64,000 nucleotides of DNA from Salinivibrio kushneri. GTDB taxonomy: Bacteria > Pseudomonadota > Gammaproteobacteria > Enterobacterales > Vibrionaceae. The notes under the pieces are model-generated. The model did not search any database, had not been told where the DNA came from, and was given only the letters and a program-made list of their open reading frames with translations. Made by a program: the position numbers and the translations under genes. Of the stretch, positions 51,302 to 64,000 are shown one piece after another (within the stretch, counting starts at the first letter, position 1; each line of letters opens with the position of its first letter). The DNA lies in the NCBI RefSeq assembly GCF_027286325.1, contig NZ_CP114588.1:2505317-2569316 (forward strand), given 5' to 3'.

Positions 51302-52324
51302 ATGTCGCACATCATAACCCGAATCCAGCCTGCTGTTGAGCGAAACTGGATCAAAGAACTCGCAGAGGCGATCACAGATCCCAGTGAACTGCTGCAAATG
51401 CTTGAAATTTCACCACAGGGATGGGAGTCCGGTTTTACGGCGCGCCGTTTGTTTTCACAGCGTGTACCGCGCAGCTTTGTCGCCAGAATGGAAAAGGGAA
51501 ACCCTCATGACCCATTGTTAAAGCAGGTACTACCGATTGCCGACGAATTTAATGAGGTTGACGGGTTCAGCGCTGACCCACTGGAAGAACAAGATAATGC
51601 CGTCCCTGGACTGTTGCACAAATACCACAACCGAGTGCTACTGATCGTAAAAGGCGGCTGTGCGATAAACTGCCGCTATTGTTTCCGTCGCCATTTCCCT
51701 TACCAGGACAACAAAGGCAGTAAGCGTGTATGGCAAGGGGCGCTGGACTATATCGCCGCTCATGCAGAGATAGACGAAGTGATTTTATCTGGTGGCGACC
51801 CACTGATGGCCAAAGACGATGAGCTCGATTGGCTCATCAGTGCTATTGAACAAATAACACATGTTAAACGGCTGCGTATCCACTCTCGCTTGCCCGTCGT
51901 GATCCCCGCACGCATCACCTCAGCGCTGACCGAGCGCTTATCGCACTCGCGTTTAAACGTGGTGATGGTCACCCACATCAACCACGCCAATGAGATCGAT
52001 GACGAGTTAAGCGACAAACTCCACGCACTGCGACAAGCAGGTATCACGCTGCTTAACCAAAGCGTCCTCCTTAAAGGCGTGAATGATAGCGCTGACGCTT
52101 TGGTGGCTCTGAGTCAACGACTGTTTGAGGCCGGCGTTTTACCTTACTATCTGCATGTATTGGATAAAGTCCAAGGCGCCGCCCACTTTCTAGTCTCAGA
52201 CGATGAAGCACGCGCCTTAATGCAAGACATTATCGGCCAGCTTTCCGGCTATTTAGTCCCCCGACTGACCCGAGAAGTTGGCGGACGAGCCAGTAAAACG
52301 CCGCTGGATCTACATTTAGAGTGA
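51302..52324 (+). CDS. epmB: EF-P beta-lysylation protein EpmB (lysine 2,3-aminomutase family)
   Basis: EpmB converts L-alpha-lysine to (R)-beta-lysine, which EpmA ligates onto EF-P. The 340-aa radical SAM enzyme has the cluster motif C-A-I-N-C-R-Y-C-F (C-x3-C-x2-C), then R-R-H-F-P-Y. G-G-D-P-L-M and a PLP-binding region near the C-terminus (E-V-G-G-R-A-S-K) follow. It is divergent from efp, as in E. coli. Confidence 0.96.
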   Translation: MSHIITRIQPAVERNWIKELAEAITDPSELLQMLEISPQGWESGFTARRLFSQRVPRSFVARMEKGNPHDPLLKQVLPIADEFNEVDGFSADPLEEQDNAVPGLLHKYHNRVLLIVKGGCAINCRYCFRRHFPYQDNKGSKRVWQGALDYIAAHAEIDEVILSGGDPLMAKDDELDWLISAIEQITHVKRLRIHSRLPVVIPARITSALTERLSHSRLNVVMVTHINHANEIDDELSDKLHALRQAGITLLNQSVLLKGVNDSADALVALSQRLFEAGVLPYYLHVLDKVQGAAHFLVSDDEARALMQDIIGQLSGYLVPRLTREVGGRASKTPLDLHLE

Positions 52325-52412
52325 ATAATCAGTGACTTAATTGATATAAGCTGTTGATTTATTTTTGCTTGCATGGCTTATTAGAGAGGAAAGTTCACCA
52401 CAAGGATGTGTT

Positions 52413-52901
52413 ATGTCTCTGATTATTCGTCAATACCACACCGACGACATTCCGGCGATACGTGAAATCTACGCGCAACCCAAGGCTCAAGCAGGCACCC
52501 TGCAATTGCCGATGCCAAGCCTCGCGATGTGGGAAAAACGGCTTAATAACGTGCCAGATGGCGTATACCCATTGGTTGCCGAGCTGGAGGGAAAAGTGGT
52601 CGGCAACCTCGGCTTAGTCATTGCCGCGAACCCGCGCCGTCGCCACGTTGCAGATATTGGCATGGGCGTTCATGATGCTTATCAAGGCCGCGGCATTGGT
52701 AGTGCGCTAATGGAAAAAGCGATCGATTTAGCCGAAAACTGGCTGAACGTATCACGGATAGAGCTAACCGTTTATACGGATAACGCGGCTGCGACCCGCC
52801 TCTACCAAAAGTTTGGCTTTGAGATTGAAGGCACCGCCAAACAGTTTGCGTTCCGTAACGGCGAGTTTGTTGATGCCCATTATATGGCGCGTACCCGCTA
52901 A
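52413..52901 (+). CDS. aaaT: GNAT N-acetyltransferase, AaaT (YhhY) type
   Basis: The 162-aa protein is close to E. coli YhhY/AaaT, an L-amino-acid N-acetyltransferase. It shares I-R-E-I-Y-A-Q-P, T-L-Q-L-P-M-P-S, N-P-R-R-R-H-V-A-D-I-G-M-G and the acetyl-CoA loop Q-G-R-G-I-G-S-A-L-M. It also shares R-I-E-L-T-V-Y-T-D-N and the end F-R-N-G-E-F-V-D-A-H-Y-M-A-R. ATG 52413 has AAGGA upstream; the in-frame start at 52365 is less likely. Its stop overlaps the convergent flavin-reductase gene by 4 bases. Confidence 0.88.
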   Translation: MSLIIRQYHTDDIPAIREIYAQPKAQAGTLQLPMPSLAMWEKRLNNVPDGVYPLVAELEGKVVGNLGLVIAANPRRRHVADIGMGVHDAYQGRGIGSALMEKAIDLAENWLNVSRIELTVYTDNAAATRLYQKFGFEIEGTAKQFAFRNGEFVDAHYMARTR

Positions 52902-53539
52902 TCAAGCCACTCAGGCATAGTATCGGGCTTAGCGTAACTGAGCCGCCCCACACGGTCGGTGCGATGGTAACTGTCTAAGCCACTCAACGCGACGGTGCCT
53001 GCTTGCTCAATATCGACAAAACCATCGTGGCTGATACAGCTATCTGGAACATGCGCCTCAATGATCTCACCGACCAATAGATGGGTGCCGTTGATTGCCA
53101 TGGTATGCTCCTCACGAAGAATCAGGCCAAGACGTATCGCGGCTTCTTGAACATAAGGCGCATTAATTCGCTCACGCCATAAGGGCGTCAGACCCACTTG
53201 CTCAAATTCAGACACCCCGTGTGGATAGCGTGCTGACGTTTGATGCGCGGCGACAACCATTTCCTTTTGAACATGGTTAAGTGTATAAACCCCGGTTTCG
53301 CGAATGTTTTCTAAGGTATCACGCGGTACGGTATCAGGGCGGATAATCACACCCATTAACGCTGGGTTGGCCCCTAGATGAAACGCAGAACTCACAATGC
53401 ACAAGTTTGTCTGTCGATTTGAGTCACTGGTGCCTAGCAGGTTCGCCGATTTAAAGCCGGACAGGCTATTCACGAACGCCGCGCGATAACGCTTTTCCAT
53501 CGCCAGTATATCGTCTCTCTCATACACACTCAGAGCCAT
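52898..53539 (-). CDS. Flavin reductase-like FMN-binding protein
   Basis: This 213-aa protein looks like the split-barrel flavin reductase/flavoredoxin family. It has S-G-F-K-S-A-N-L-L-G-T, the H-L-G-A-N-P-A-L-M-G-V-I block, and D-T-L-E-N-I-R-E-T-G-V-Y-T-L-N, which is typical of FMN-binding split barrels. Partner and substrate are unknown. I prefer ATG 53539 because AAGGA stands 5 bases upstream; an ATG at 53545 is too near that site. The DCC protein gene is 9 bases upstream on the same strand, so the two may form an operon. Confidence 0.75.
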   Translation of the reverse strand: MALSVYERDDILAMEKRYRAAFVNSLSGFKSANLLGTSDSNRQTNLCIVSSAFHLGANPALMGVIIRPDTVPRDTLENIRETGVYTLNHVQKEMVVAAHQTSARYPHGVSEFEQVGLTPLWRERINAPYVQEAAIRLGLILREEHTMAINGTHLLVGEIIEAHVPDSCISHDGFVDIEQAGTVALSGLDSYHRTDRVGRLSYAKPDTMPEWLD

Positions 53540-53547
53540 ATCCATCC

Positions 53548-53928
53548 TTACTTAAGTTGGCATTGTTGACAGCGAGCTTGTCCCGTTAACAGCGCGGATA
53601 TGCGATAACGGTGTTGGGCAAAGAACAGATACAGTTTGTCAGCAACCCAAGCAATACCAGGCCAGCGTAGCCACTTCACCCAATATCCTTTATTCACAGC
53701 CCGCCAAGCTACATAAGTCGCATCTAAACCATACACTATCTGCCCGCCGCTATCTTGCGCATGCAAAATGCGATTGGCGGCACTGGGATCTATGTCAGGA
53801 AAACGAATAGAGAAATCAGCTTGATGAATATCAACCAGCTGCAACGCGCCTTGGGTATCCCAACGAGACAGCTTACGCATTTCTTTCACGCATAAAGGAC
53901 ACATGCTGTCATAAAATACAGTCACCAT
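53548..53928 (-). CDS. DCC family thiol-disulfide oxidoreductase-like protein (DUF393)
   Basis: The 126-aa protein has the family motif Y-D-S-M-C-P-L-C near its start, a thioredoxin-like C-x2-C. A-T-Y-V-A-W-R-A and a C-terminal helix with a C-Q-Q-C pair are also visible. The family is named for a conserved Asp-Cys-Cys pattern; in this protein the residue before the first Cys is Met. Activity is unproven. ATG 53928 is fixed by GGAGG seven bases upstream; a GTG at 53934 lies inside that site. Confidence 0.8.
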   Translation of the reverse strand: MVTVFYDSMCPLCVKEMRKLSRWDTQGALQLVDIHQADFSIRFPDIDPSAANRILHAQDSGGQIVYGLDATYVAWRAVNKGYWVKWLRWPGIAWVADKLYLFFAQHRYRISALLTGQARCQQCQLK

Positions 53929-54047
53929 AATCACACCTCCTAACAGCGAGATTACGCACAGAAGGGCAATGAAGATCAGAAAAACGCACGGTAAAAAATC
54001 GAGCAGGAAGGGAAAAGCATAGCGCTCAGTACAAAAATAACAGACAT

Positions 54048-54119
54048 AAAAAAGCCCTGACCGTCAGGTCAGGGCTTGGTATTTTCTCATCAAAGTCTTA
54101 CGCATATCCGCTTTGATGA
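54048..54119 (-). terminator. Second rrn terminator module (distal copy)
   Basis: On the minus strand a hairpin TCATCAAAG/CTTTGATGA with 15-base loop is followed by the terminator stem AAGCCCTGACC/GGTCAGGGCTT and a T-run. It has the same layout as the module at 54188-54261. It lies about 150 bases after the 5S gene. Confidence 0.85.
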
Positions 54120-54187
54120 TTAAATTGCGAGCTATGTGCAGGGAGTTTTGAAGCGAGACGTACAGGGCTGATACACCCTCAAGATAC

Positions 54188-54261
54188 AAAAAAGCCCCGA
54201 CCGTAAGGTCAGGGCTTGGTGTTTCTACTAATTAAAGTCTTACATATAGCTGCTTTAATTA
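54188..54261 (-). terminator. First rrn terminator module (proximal copy)
   Basis: The hairpin TAATTAAAG/CTTTAATTA with a 15-base loop is followed by AAGCCCTGACC/GGTCGGGGCTT (one G-U pair) and a T-run. It begins about 10 bases after the 5S gene and is the main stop of the rRNA operon. Confidence 0.88.
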
Positions 54262-54271
54262 ATTGTATTCA

Positions 54272-54391
54272 AAGCCTGGCGATGTCCTACTCTCACATGG
54301 GGAGACCCCACACTACCATCGGCGCTGCTTCGTTTCACTACTGAGTTCGGCATGGAGTCAGGTGGGTCCAAAGCGCTATGGTCGCCAAGCA
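54272..54391 (-). rRNA. rrf: 5S ribosomal RNA
   Basis: About 120 bases matching 5S rRNA. The minus strand starts GCTTGGCGACCATAGCG and contains CCATGCCGAACTCAG and CGCCGATGGTAGTGTGGGG. The two ends pair (GCTTGGCG and CGCCAGGC). End positions are within 1-2 bases. It is last in the operon. Confidence 0.95.
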
Positions 54392-54476
54392 AATTCGGTA
54401 ATCTAGAAAGCTGTTCGTTCTCGCCACAATCAACTGGCTTATTTCAAGTCCAACCCAAAACCTCTTGGGTGTTGTA

Positions 54477-57362
<2,886 letters not shown>

Positions 57363-57623
57363 ATACAACCCCAAAAGGTCTTGCATGAAAACAACTAAGG
57401 TTTTGTTTTTGCCGGACTCAAAATAGAGACTTTGCTTATCACTAAGACAAAGCCCAAGCACACTTGATTGTGTGAGTGACATTTCTGTCACTGATTGAGA
57501 ACTTTACTGTCATTCTTTAAAGAATGACTTGTCAGCTTTCCAGATTGTTAAAGAGCATGTGAATCTATCAATACGATAAACCACTTTTTAAAGACACTTA
57601 TCATCATAAATGCGCTTAAAAAG
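57363..57623 (-). other. 23S-side spacer of the rRNA operon
   Basis: About 260 bases between tRNA-Ala and 23S. It holds the 5' strand of the 23S processing stem next to 57362 and a boxA at 57545-57557. No further tRNA (such as tRNA-Glu or Lys) is present. Confidence 0.7.
57545..57557 (-). promoter_or_regulatory. boxA antitermination site before 23S rRNA
   Basis: TGCTCTTTAACAA on the minus strand matches the rrn boxA that loads the NusB-NusE antitermination complex. It is in the spacer before 23S, as in E. coli. Confidence 0.85.
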
Positions 57624-57699
57624 TGGTGGAGCTAAGCAGGATCGAACTGCTGACCTCCTGCGTGCAAGGCAGGCGCTCTCCCAGCTGAGCTATAGCCCC
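57624..57699 (-). tRNA. tRNA-Ala (TGC) in the rRNA spacer
   Basis: A 76-base tRNA with encoded CCA, starting GGGGCTATAGCTCAGC. The anticodon loop T-T-T-G-C-A-C gives TGC. It follows tRNA-Ile between 16S and 23S. Confidence 0.97.
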
Positions 57700-57724
57700 A
57701 TCATGAATCCCTTAGATGCTGGTG

Positions 57725-57807
57725 CCAATTTCTTTTGAGGCAAGGCAGTGTATTTCGACGTTTAGTTCGCTAAACGAGGAATGCACTAACGCAGCATCAG
57801 GAGAAAT

Positions 57808-57810
<3 letters not shown>
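57725..57810 (-). other. Long hairpin in the tRNA-Ile/tRNA-Ala spacer
   Basis: CCAATTTCT (57725-57733) pairs with AGAAATTGG (57802-57810). Inside is CGTTTAG-TTCG-CTAAACG (57759-57776), with further partial pairing outward (GTGTATTTC with GGAATGCAC). The outer arm includes the CCA end of tRNA-Ile, so the fold could affect tRNA processing. Confidence 0.5.
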
Positions 57811-57884
<74 letters not shown>

Positions 57885-57975
57885 ATCTAAGGTACGAGCC
57901 TTTCACTAAGGCATTCGTATCTCTTTGACTTTTAACCTATACAATCTGTGTGAACACTCGCAACAATAGCGTCAG

Positions 57976-59545
<1,570 letters not shown>

Positions 59546-59776
59546 AAGTTTTGGTGTTTGCTTTCCTATAAAGGAAAGACAAACGGCTCGATAAATACTG
59601 TTTTGTTCGTCTCTTACGAGACAAACGAATTGACTGTGCTCCTGTTGGCATCCACTTTTAAAAAAGTGAAATCAAAACAGCTCAAGGCTGCACCAACATG
59701 AATTGGTCACTCAGTTCATCGAATAAATCTTTTTGTCTATTCTCAACGAGTGCCCACACAGATTGCATAGGTCAAA

Positions 59777-59788
59777 TTGTTAAAGAGC
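59777..59788 (-). promoter_or_regulatory. boxA antitermination site in the rRNA leader
   Basis: GCTCTTTAACAA followed by TTTGACC on the minus strand matches rrn boxA. It lies between promoter P2 and the 16S gene, the usual place for loading the NusB-S10 complex. Confidence 0.85.
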
Positions 59789-59814
59789 GCCGCCCAATCT
59801 TGAGCGGGAGTGGC

Positions 59815-59842
59815 ATTTTACGCCACTTTGGCATCGAGTCAA
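59815..59842 (-). promoter_or_regulatory. rRNA promoter P2
   Basis: TTGACT and TAAAAT stand 16 bases apart on the minus strand and are followed by GCCACTCCC. The layout matches the second promoter of E. coli rrn operons. Confidence 0.75.
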
Positions 59843-59905
59843 GCGTTTTGTTTGCTTGGCTGTTTTGCCGTTGTTGGCGCGGTTTGCCGTGCCAACGAGA
59901 AGCGC

Positions 59906-59933
59906 ATTATAGAGAGGTAATTTTGTGACGCAA
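59906..59933 (-). promoter_or_regulatory. rRNA promoter P1
   Basis: TTGCGT and TATAAT stand 16 bases apart, and the discriminator GCGC follows directly, as in E. coli rrnB P1. Upstream A/T-rich runs (AGTTTTTCTTAAAAA) fit an UP element. Stringent and growth-rate control is expected. Confidence 0.85.
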
Positions 59934-60017
59934 GGGGTTTTTAAGAAAAACTTTCCAGGCGAACAAAAACCCAGCAAGGTGCGTTATTAGTGAGCATTTC
60001 CACGCTAAAACGAGGCA

Positions 60018-60044
60018 GAAAGCCACCTAAAATTGGTGGCTTTC
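60018..60044 (-). terminator. Probable terminator of clpB
   Basis: GAAAGCCACC and GGTGGCTTTC form a 10-bp stem with a 7-base loop about 16 bases after the clpB stop. The T-run after it is interrupted (TGCCTCGTTTT), so the strength is unsure. Confidence 0.55.
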
Positions 60045-60060
60045 GGCCGATAAGCCCTTA

Positions 60061-62637
60061 TTAGTCCTGTTTTGCGATGATTTGGTCGTTTTCAACATCA
60101 AGGAAAACAGGTCGCCCTGGTACAAGCTCGCCACTTAGAATTTGCTGAGCCAGTGGGTTTTCAATCGTCTGCTGGATAGCACGTTTTAATGGACGCGCGC
60201 CATAGACAGGATCGAAGCCACCTTTGGCGACTTTCGCTAAGGCCATGTCAGACACCTCAAGCTTAAAGTCTCTTTCGGCCATACGGTGGGCCAGCTCTTG
60301 CATCTGCAGTCCCGCAATCTCTTTGATGTGGTCTTCGGCTAATGGATGGAAAACCACCGCTTCATCGATTCGGTTGATGAACTCTGGACGGAAATGATTG
60401 GCAGCCACTTCCATCACGGTGCGTTTTATACCCGCATAGTCCAATTCACCGAAATGCGCCTGAATCTGCTCCGACCCAAGGTTTGACGTCATGATCACCA
60501 CCGCATTGCGAAAGTCGACGGTGCGGCCTTGACCATCCGTCAGGCGACCATCATCCAGCACCTGTAGCAAGATGTTAAACACATCCGAGTGGGCTTTCTC
60601 TATCTCATCAAGCAGAATGACAGAGTAAGGGCGACGACGTACTGCTTCGGTCAGATACCCCCCTTCTTCATAACCCACATAACCTGGAGGTGCCCCCACA
60701 AGGCGAGCCACGGAATGCTTCTCCATAAATTCGGACATATCAATCCGTACCATGGCATCTCGGCTGTCAAACATGAATTCAGCCAGTGATTTACAAAGTT
60801 CGGTTTTACCTACCCCTGTTGGGCCCAAGAAGAGAAATGAACCAATCGGGCGATTCGGATCCGCCAAACCAGCACGGCTACGGCGAATAGCATTACCAAC
60901 AGCGCTCACCGCTTCATCTTGCCCTATCACGCGTTCATGCAATGCCGACTCCATCTTGAGCAGCTTTTCTTTTTCGCTTTCAAGCATACGCGACACTGGA
61001 ATGCCTGTCTGGCGTGCGATAACATCTGCGATCTCCGCATCCGTGACACGGTTTTTAAGCAACGTCATTTCCTGCATCTCTGCCTGACTGGCAAGATCCA
61101 ATTGCTTCTCTAGCTCAGGGATCTTGCCGTATTGCAGCTCTGACATCCGGCTCAAATCACCAGCTCGACGAGCGATTTCCATGTCAGTACGTGCTTGCTC
61201 TAACGCCGCTTTAATGTGTTGTGCACCAGACACAGCAGCTTTTTCAGTGTTCCAGACCTCTTCCAATTCTGCGTACTCACGCTCTTTTGCTTCTAACTCG
61301 TCGCGAAGCGTTTCTAAGCGCTTTTGGCTCGCACTGTCTTCTTCTTTTTCCAGCGCTTGCTGCTCTATCTTCAGTTGCACAATGCGACGCTCAAGCCTGT
61401 CGAGTGAGTCTGGCTTAGAGTCTATTTGCATCCGAATACTAGACGCAGCCTCGTCGATCAGATCGATGGCTTTATCTGGCAGCTGCCGATCAGCAATATA
61501 GCGGTGTGACAAACTCGCAGCAGCCACGATAGCCGGGTCGGTAATTTCTACCGCATGATGCAATTCATAACGCTCTTTGAGGCCTCGCAAAATGGCCACC
61601 GTGTCTTCGACATTTGGCTCACTCACCAACACTTTTTGGAAACGACGCTCTAATGCAGCATCTTTCTCCACATACTGCCGATACTCATCCAGCGTGGTTG
61701 CCCCAACACAATGTAGCTCCCCACGAGCCAACGCCGGCTTCAACATGTTGCCCGCATCCATCGCTCCTTCGGCTTTGCCTGCACCGACCATGGTGTGTAA
61801 TTCATCGATGAAGAGAATGACATTGCCTTCTTCTTTCGCAAGTTCATTCAGCACCGCTTTTAAACGTTCTTCGAATTCACCACGGTATTTCGCACCGGCC
61901 ACCAACGAACCCATGTCTAGCGAGAGAACGCGTTTTTTGCGTAGCCCTTCAGGAACCTCACCGTTGACGATACGCTGAGCTAAGCCTTCCACAATGGCGG
62001 TTTTACCGACACCGGGTTCACCAATCAGCACTGGGTTATTTTTGGTGCGGCGTTGTAACACTTGCACCGTACGACGGATTTCATCATCGCGACCGATAAC
62101 AGGGTCGAGCTTGCCTTGTTCTGCACGCTCAGTAAGATCGATGGTGAATTTTTCAAGGGCTTGGCGGTTCTCTTCCGCGTTTGGATCATCGACTTGCTGG
62201 CCGCCACGGACTTTCTCTATCGCTTCTTCAACCTTTTGCGACGTCAAACCGTGGCTACGTAACAGCTCGCCCAACTGGCCTTTGTCTTCCACCGCAGCCA
62301 AAACAAAAAGCTCTGACGAGATATATTTGTCTTTACGCTTTTGCGAGATTTTGTCGCACAGATTAAATAGCGTGCCTAGGTGGTTTGAAAGCTGTACTTC
62401 GCCACCCGTACCAGTGACTTGTGGTAGGCGGTCCAATAACTCAGAAAGACTGGAACGCAACTGACTCACATCCACGTTCAGCATGGTCAATAACGGGCGG
62501 ATGGCACTGCTGTCTTGGTTCAGGAGCGCGGTCATCAAGTGAACAGGCTCGATGTATTGGTGATCTCGCCCTAATGCGAGTGATTGCGCATCAGATATCG
62601 CAATTTGAAATTTGCTCGTAAATCGGTCAAGGCGCAT
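60061..62637 (-). CDS. clpB: ATP-dependent disaggregase ClpB
   Basis: ClpB is a hexameric AAA+ chaperone that, with DnaK, pulls proteins out of heat-induced aggregates. The protein (858 aa from ATG 62637) begins [11 protein letters not shown]. It has the Clp N-domain, AAA-1 with Walker A G-E-P-G-V-G-K-T, the coiled-coil middle domain ([13 protein letters not shown]) and AAA-2 with [17 protein letters not shown] is the substrate-gripping loop of AAA-2. GGAGG five bases upstream fixes the ATG; an in-frame GTG at 62649 lies before that site. A sigma-32 promoter is at 62672-62700, and pgeF and rluD lie upstream as in E. coli. Confidence 0.97.
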   Translation of the reverse strand: MRLDRFTSKFQIAISDAQSLALGRDHQYIEPVHLMTALLNQDSSAIRPLLTMLNVDVSQLRSSLSELLDRLPQVTGTGGEVQLSNHLGTLFNLCDKISQKRKDKYISSELFVLAAVEDKGQLGELLRSHGLTSQKVEEAIEKVRGGQQVDDPNAEENRQALEKFTIDLTERAEQGKLDPVIGRDDEIRRTVQVLQRRTKNNPVLIGEPGVGKTAIVEGLAQRIVNGEVPEGLRKKRVLSLDMGSLVAGAKYRGEFEERLKAVLNELAKEEGNVILFIDELHTMVGAGKAEGAMDAGNMLKPALARGELHCVGATTLDEYRQYVEKDAALERRFQKVLVSEPNVEDTVAILRGLKERYELHHAVEITDPAIVAAASLSHRYIADRQLPDKAIDLIDEAASSIRMQIDSKPDSLDRLERRIVQLKIEQQALEKEEDSASQKRLETLRDELEAKEREYAELEEVWNTEKAAVSGAQHIKAALEQARTDMEIARRAGDLSRMSELQYGKIPELEKQLDLASQAEMQEMTLLKNRVTDAEIADVIARQTGIPVSRMLESEKEKLLKMESALHERVIGQDEAVSAVGNAIRRSRAGLADPNRPIGSFLFLGPTGVGKTELCKSLAEFMFDSRDAMVRIDMSEFMEKHSVARLVGAPPGYVGYEEGGYLTEAVRRRPYSVILLDEIEKAHSDVFNILLQVLDDGRLTDGQGRTVDFRNAVVIMTSNLGSEQIQAHFGELDYAGIKRTVMEVAANHFRPEFINRIDEAVVFHPLAEDHIKEIAGLQMQELAHRMAERDFKLEVSDMALAKVAKGGFDPVYGARPLKRAIQQTIENPLAQQILSGELVPGRPVFLDVENDQIIAKQD

Positions 62638-62671
62638 AGTTCCTCCCACTTAACACCTCTAATTGATGAAT

Positions 62672-62700
62672 AAATGGGCACGATTGAAGCGCTTTTCAAG
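62672..62700 (-). promoter_or_regulatory. Heat-shock (sigma-32) promoter of clpB
   Basis: On the minus strand CTTGAAA (perfect -35) is followed after 14 bases by GCCCATTT (-10 like CCCCATNT). This lies in the gap between pgeF and clpB, about 40 bases before the clpB ATG. clpB is a classic heat-shock gene, so the identification is strong. Confidence 0.8.
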
Positions 62701-62714
62701 CACCTTTGTCGATT

Positions 62715-63437
62715 TTATTTCACCCGCCAGATGCAGGTTGCCATCCGGCCTGTTTGCCCATCTCGTCGATATGAATAGAACTGGTCAGCTTGTTGATAGG
62801 TACAGACCCCTCCCCCATAGATCGCTGTCACACCTACCTGCCTAAGTCGTTGCGTCGCGAGCATATAAAGATCAGCCAAGTACTTGTGGTTGTCAGTAGG
62901 CATAAAGGCGACCTTGGCTTCCGGTGACAAAGCGGTAAATGCCTGATACACATCTTCTCCCACCTCAAAAGCTTGGGGACCAATCGCAGGCCCCAGCCAA
63001 ACGAGGCATCGGCTTGGTTCCTCAAACATCGATAATGTTGATTCCAGCACACCATGTAATAATCCGCGCCAACCTGCGTGGGCTGCCGCGACTTGCTGAC
63101 CATCGTCACTGCAAAAAAGTACTGGCAAACAATCAGCCGTCATGATGGTACAGACTTGGCCCGTTGTTTCGGCGAAGGCCGCATCTGCCTTGGGGTGAGG
63201 GTCCTCACTTGGAAGGCACGCGACCTGCGTGCCATGTACTTGGTCCAGCCAGGTAATATCGCCTCCGACCTGCTTTGCAAGTAGCAGTCGGTTTTTTACA
63301 ACATCATCAGGTGTGTCGCCAACATGCATACCCAAGTTCCAACCCGAAAAGCGCCCATGGCTCACGCCACCAACACGCGTGGTCGTCAGCGCACGTACAT
63401 TGCTTGGGGCTGGCCAATCGGGCTGGAGGTAGCACAT
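62715..63437 (-). CDS. pgeF: Peptidoglycan editing factor PgeF (multicopper polyphenol oxidase family)
   Basis: PgeF (YfiH) removes wrong amino acids, such as serine, from peptidoglycan precursors. The 240-aa protein has the family core D-Q-V-H-G-T-Q-V, M-T-A-D-C-L-P-V-L-F and A-A-A-H-A-G-W-R-G. The conserved His and Cys residues form its metal site, and L-G-P-A-I-G-P follows. Its start overlaps the rluD stop by one base (TGATG), so translation is coupled. clpB follows on the same strand. Confidence 0.93.
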   Translation of the reverse strand: MCYLQPDWPAPSNVRALTTTRVGGVSHGRFSGWNLGMHVGDTPDDVVKNRLLLAKQVGGDITWLDQVHGTQVACLPSEDPHPKADAAFAETTGQVCTIMTADCLPVLFCSDDGQQVAAAHAGWRGLLHGVLESTLSMFEEPSRCLVWLGPAIGPQAFEVGEDVYQAFTALSPEAKVAFMPTDNHKYLADLYMLATQRLRQVGVTAIYGGGVCTYQQADQFYSYRRDGQTGRMATCIWRVK

Positions 63438-64000
63438 CAGTATTCCTCTTCTCCATATTGGCTTTGATCATCCCTTAGCAGCTCAGTCAGGGCGACCATG
63501 TCATCTGGAATCGGTGCATGCCATTCCATTTGCTCGCCAGTGACGGGATGATCTAAACGTAGCATGGCCGCATGTAGCGCCTGGCGCCGGAATTGGCGTA
63601 AGCCTTGGATGAGCTCATCATCGGCATGACGAGGTGGTTTAGCCTTGCCACCATATAGCGGATCGCCCACTAAAGGGTGGTTTAAATAAGCCATATGGAC
63701 TCGGATCTGGTGGGTCCGGCCCGTTTCCAAGCGCAAACGTAACCGCGTGTGACCACGAAAATGCTCAGCCACACGGTAGTGGGTGATCGCGGGCTTACCT
63801 AATTCATGCACCGCCATGTGGGTACGTTTCGTTGCGTGGCGGCCAATCGGCTTATCCACCAAACCACCACCGGTCATATTGCCAATCGCAATCGCTTCGT
63901 ACTCACGGGTGATTTTCCGCTTCTGTAGCGCCCGAACTAAACGTGTTTGTGCCGGGATCGTTTTGGCGACCACCATCAAGCCAGTAGTGTCTTTGTCCAA
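63437..64000 (-). CDS. rluD: 23S rRNA pseudouridine synthase RluD, 3' part (cut by window edge)
   Basis: RluD makes pseudouridines 1911, 1915 and 1917 in helix 69 of 23S rRNA. The visible 187 residues begin L-D-K-D-T-T-G-L-M-V-V-A-K-T, within the catalytic R-L-D-x-x-T-x-G motif. The aspartate is the nucleophile and is the second visible residue. The R-L-E-T-G-R-T-H-Q-I-R-V-H-M motif follows. The N-terminal S4 domain lies beyond the window end; the first codon seen is TTG for leucine, not a start. pgeF overlaps its stop. Confidence 0.95.
   Translation of the reverse strand: MDKDTTGLMVVAKTIPAQTRLVRALQKRKITREYEAIAIGNMTGGGLVDKPIGRHATKRTHMAVHELGKPAITHYRVAEHFRGHTRLRLRLETGRTHQIRVHMAYLNHPLVGDPLYGGKAKPPRHADDELIQGLRQFRRQALHAAMLRLDHPVTGEQMEWHAPIPDDMVALTELLRDDQSQYGEEEY

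Larger units (their letters stand above)
53929..54271. other. Intergenic region behind the rRNA operon
   Basis: About 340 bases with no gene. It is taken up mainly by the two tandem hairpin-plus-terminator modules described separately (54048-54119 and 54188-54261). The stretch 54120-54187 between them shows no tRNA or second 5S gene. The promoter of the DCC gene is expected on the left, but was not recognised. Confidence 0.5.
59546..60060 (-). other. rRNA operon leader and clpB 3' region
   Basis: About 515 bases. From the 16S 5' end outward it holds the leader with boxA (59777-59788), promoter P2 (59815-59842), promoter P1 (59906-59933) with an A/T-rich upstream element (about 59938-59952), and the clpB terminator (60018-60044). 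No further gene is present. Confidence 0.8.

Noticed and set aside
54120..54187. A second 5S rRNA or tRNA between the two terminator modules
   Set aside because: The 68 bases do not match 5S motifs and cannot form a cloverleaf.

Overview
The window is a gene-dense stretch of a gammaproteobacterial chromosome. Gene order and protein similarity recalled from memory place it in Vibrionaceae. A halophilic or marine genus such as Salinivibrio is my best guess, but I could not test it. Signs for this are the sodium-motor protein MotX, two cache chemoreceptors, a GbpA-like chitin LPMO with two large chitinases, and rRNA and housekeeping proteins close to Vibrio and E. coli. I saw no transposon, integrase, phage gene, CRISPR array or broken gene.

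Layout: (1) 1-11.6 kb corresponds to the E. coli zur/dusA/pspG/dnaB/alr/yjbQ neighbourhood. It holds pspG (cut by the window edge), dusA, a lone GT90 glycosyltransferase, azurin, zur, cheX, pgi, yjbQ, alr, dnaB, a DUF481 outer-membrane protein and the rpsF-priB-rpsR-rplI operon. (2) 12.2-18.9 kb is a three-gene secreted chitin-degradation cluster (GH18 chitinase, AA10 LPMO, ChiA-type chitinase). It sits between the ribosomal operon and rlmB. (3) 18.9-36.6 kb is the classic minus-strand block nnr-tsaE-amiB-mutL-miaA-hfq-hflX-hflK-hflC-yjeT-purA-motX-rnr-rlmB, with queG divergent from nnr. (4) 36.6-38.1 kb holds a DnaA-box-rich gap and four tRNA-Gly genes before orn. This matches the position of the E. 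coli datA locus. (5) 38.2-46 kb carries rsgA, psd, a DASS sodium/anion transporter and two tandem chemoreceptors. (6) 46-53.9 kb has epmA, frdABCD, efp and epmB, then aaaT, a flavin reductase-like gene and a DCC-family protein. (7) 54-60 kb is a complete minus-strand rRNA operon, 16S-tRNA-Ile-tRNA-Ala-23S-5S, with P1 and P2 promoters, two boxA sites and two tandem terminator modules. (8) 60-64 kb is clpB behind a sigma-32-type promoter, pgeF and the 3' part of rluD.

How the genes fit together: the three chitin enzymes form one secreted set. The LPMO opens crystalline chitin, and both chitinases and the LPMO carry small CBM5/12 chitin-binding modules. EpmB, EpmA and EF-P form the beta-lysylation pathway and flank the anaerobic fumarate reductase operon, as in E. 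coli. HflK/HflC modulate FtsH, Hfq and HflX act on RNA and ribosomes, MutL repairs mismatches, and MiaA, QueG, DusA and TsaE modify tRNAs. An FNR-like box upstream of azurin and the frd operon point to respiratory flexibility.

The most interesting non-coding signals are the datA-like DnaA-box cluster (36.6-36.9 kb), a duplicated hairpin-plus-terminator module behind the 5S gene with compensatory base changes, a structured leader before the DASS transporter, and a spacer between the rrn tRNAs that can fold into a long hairpin.
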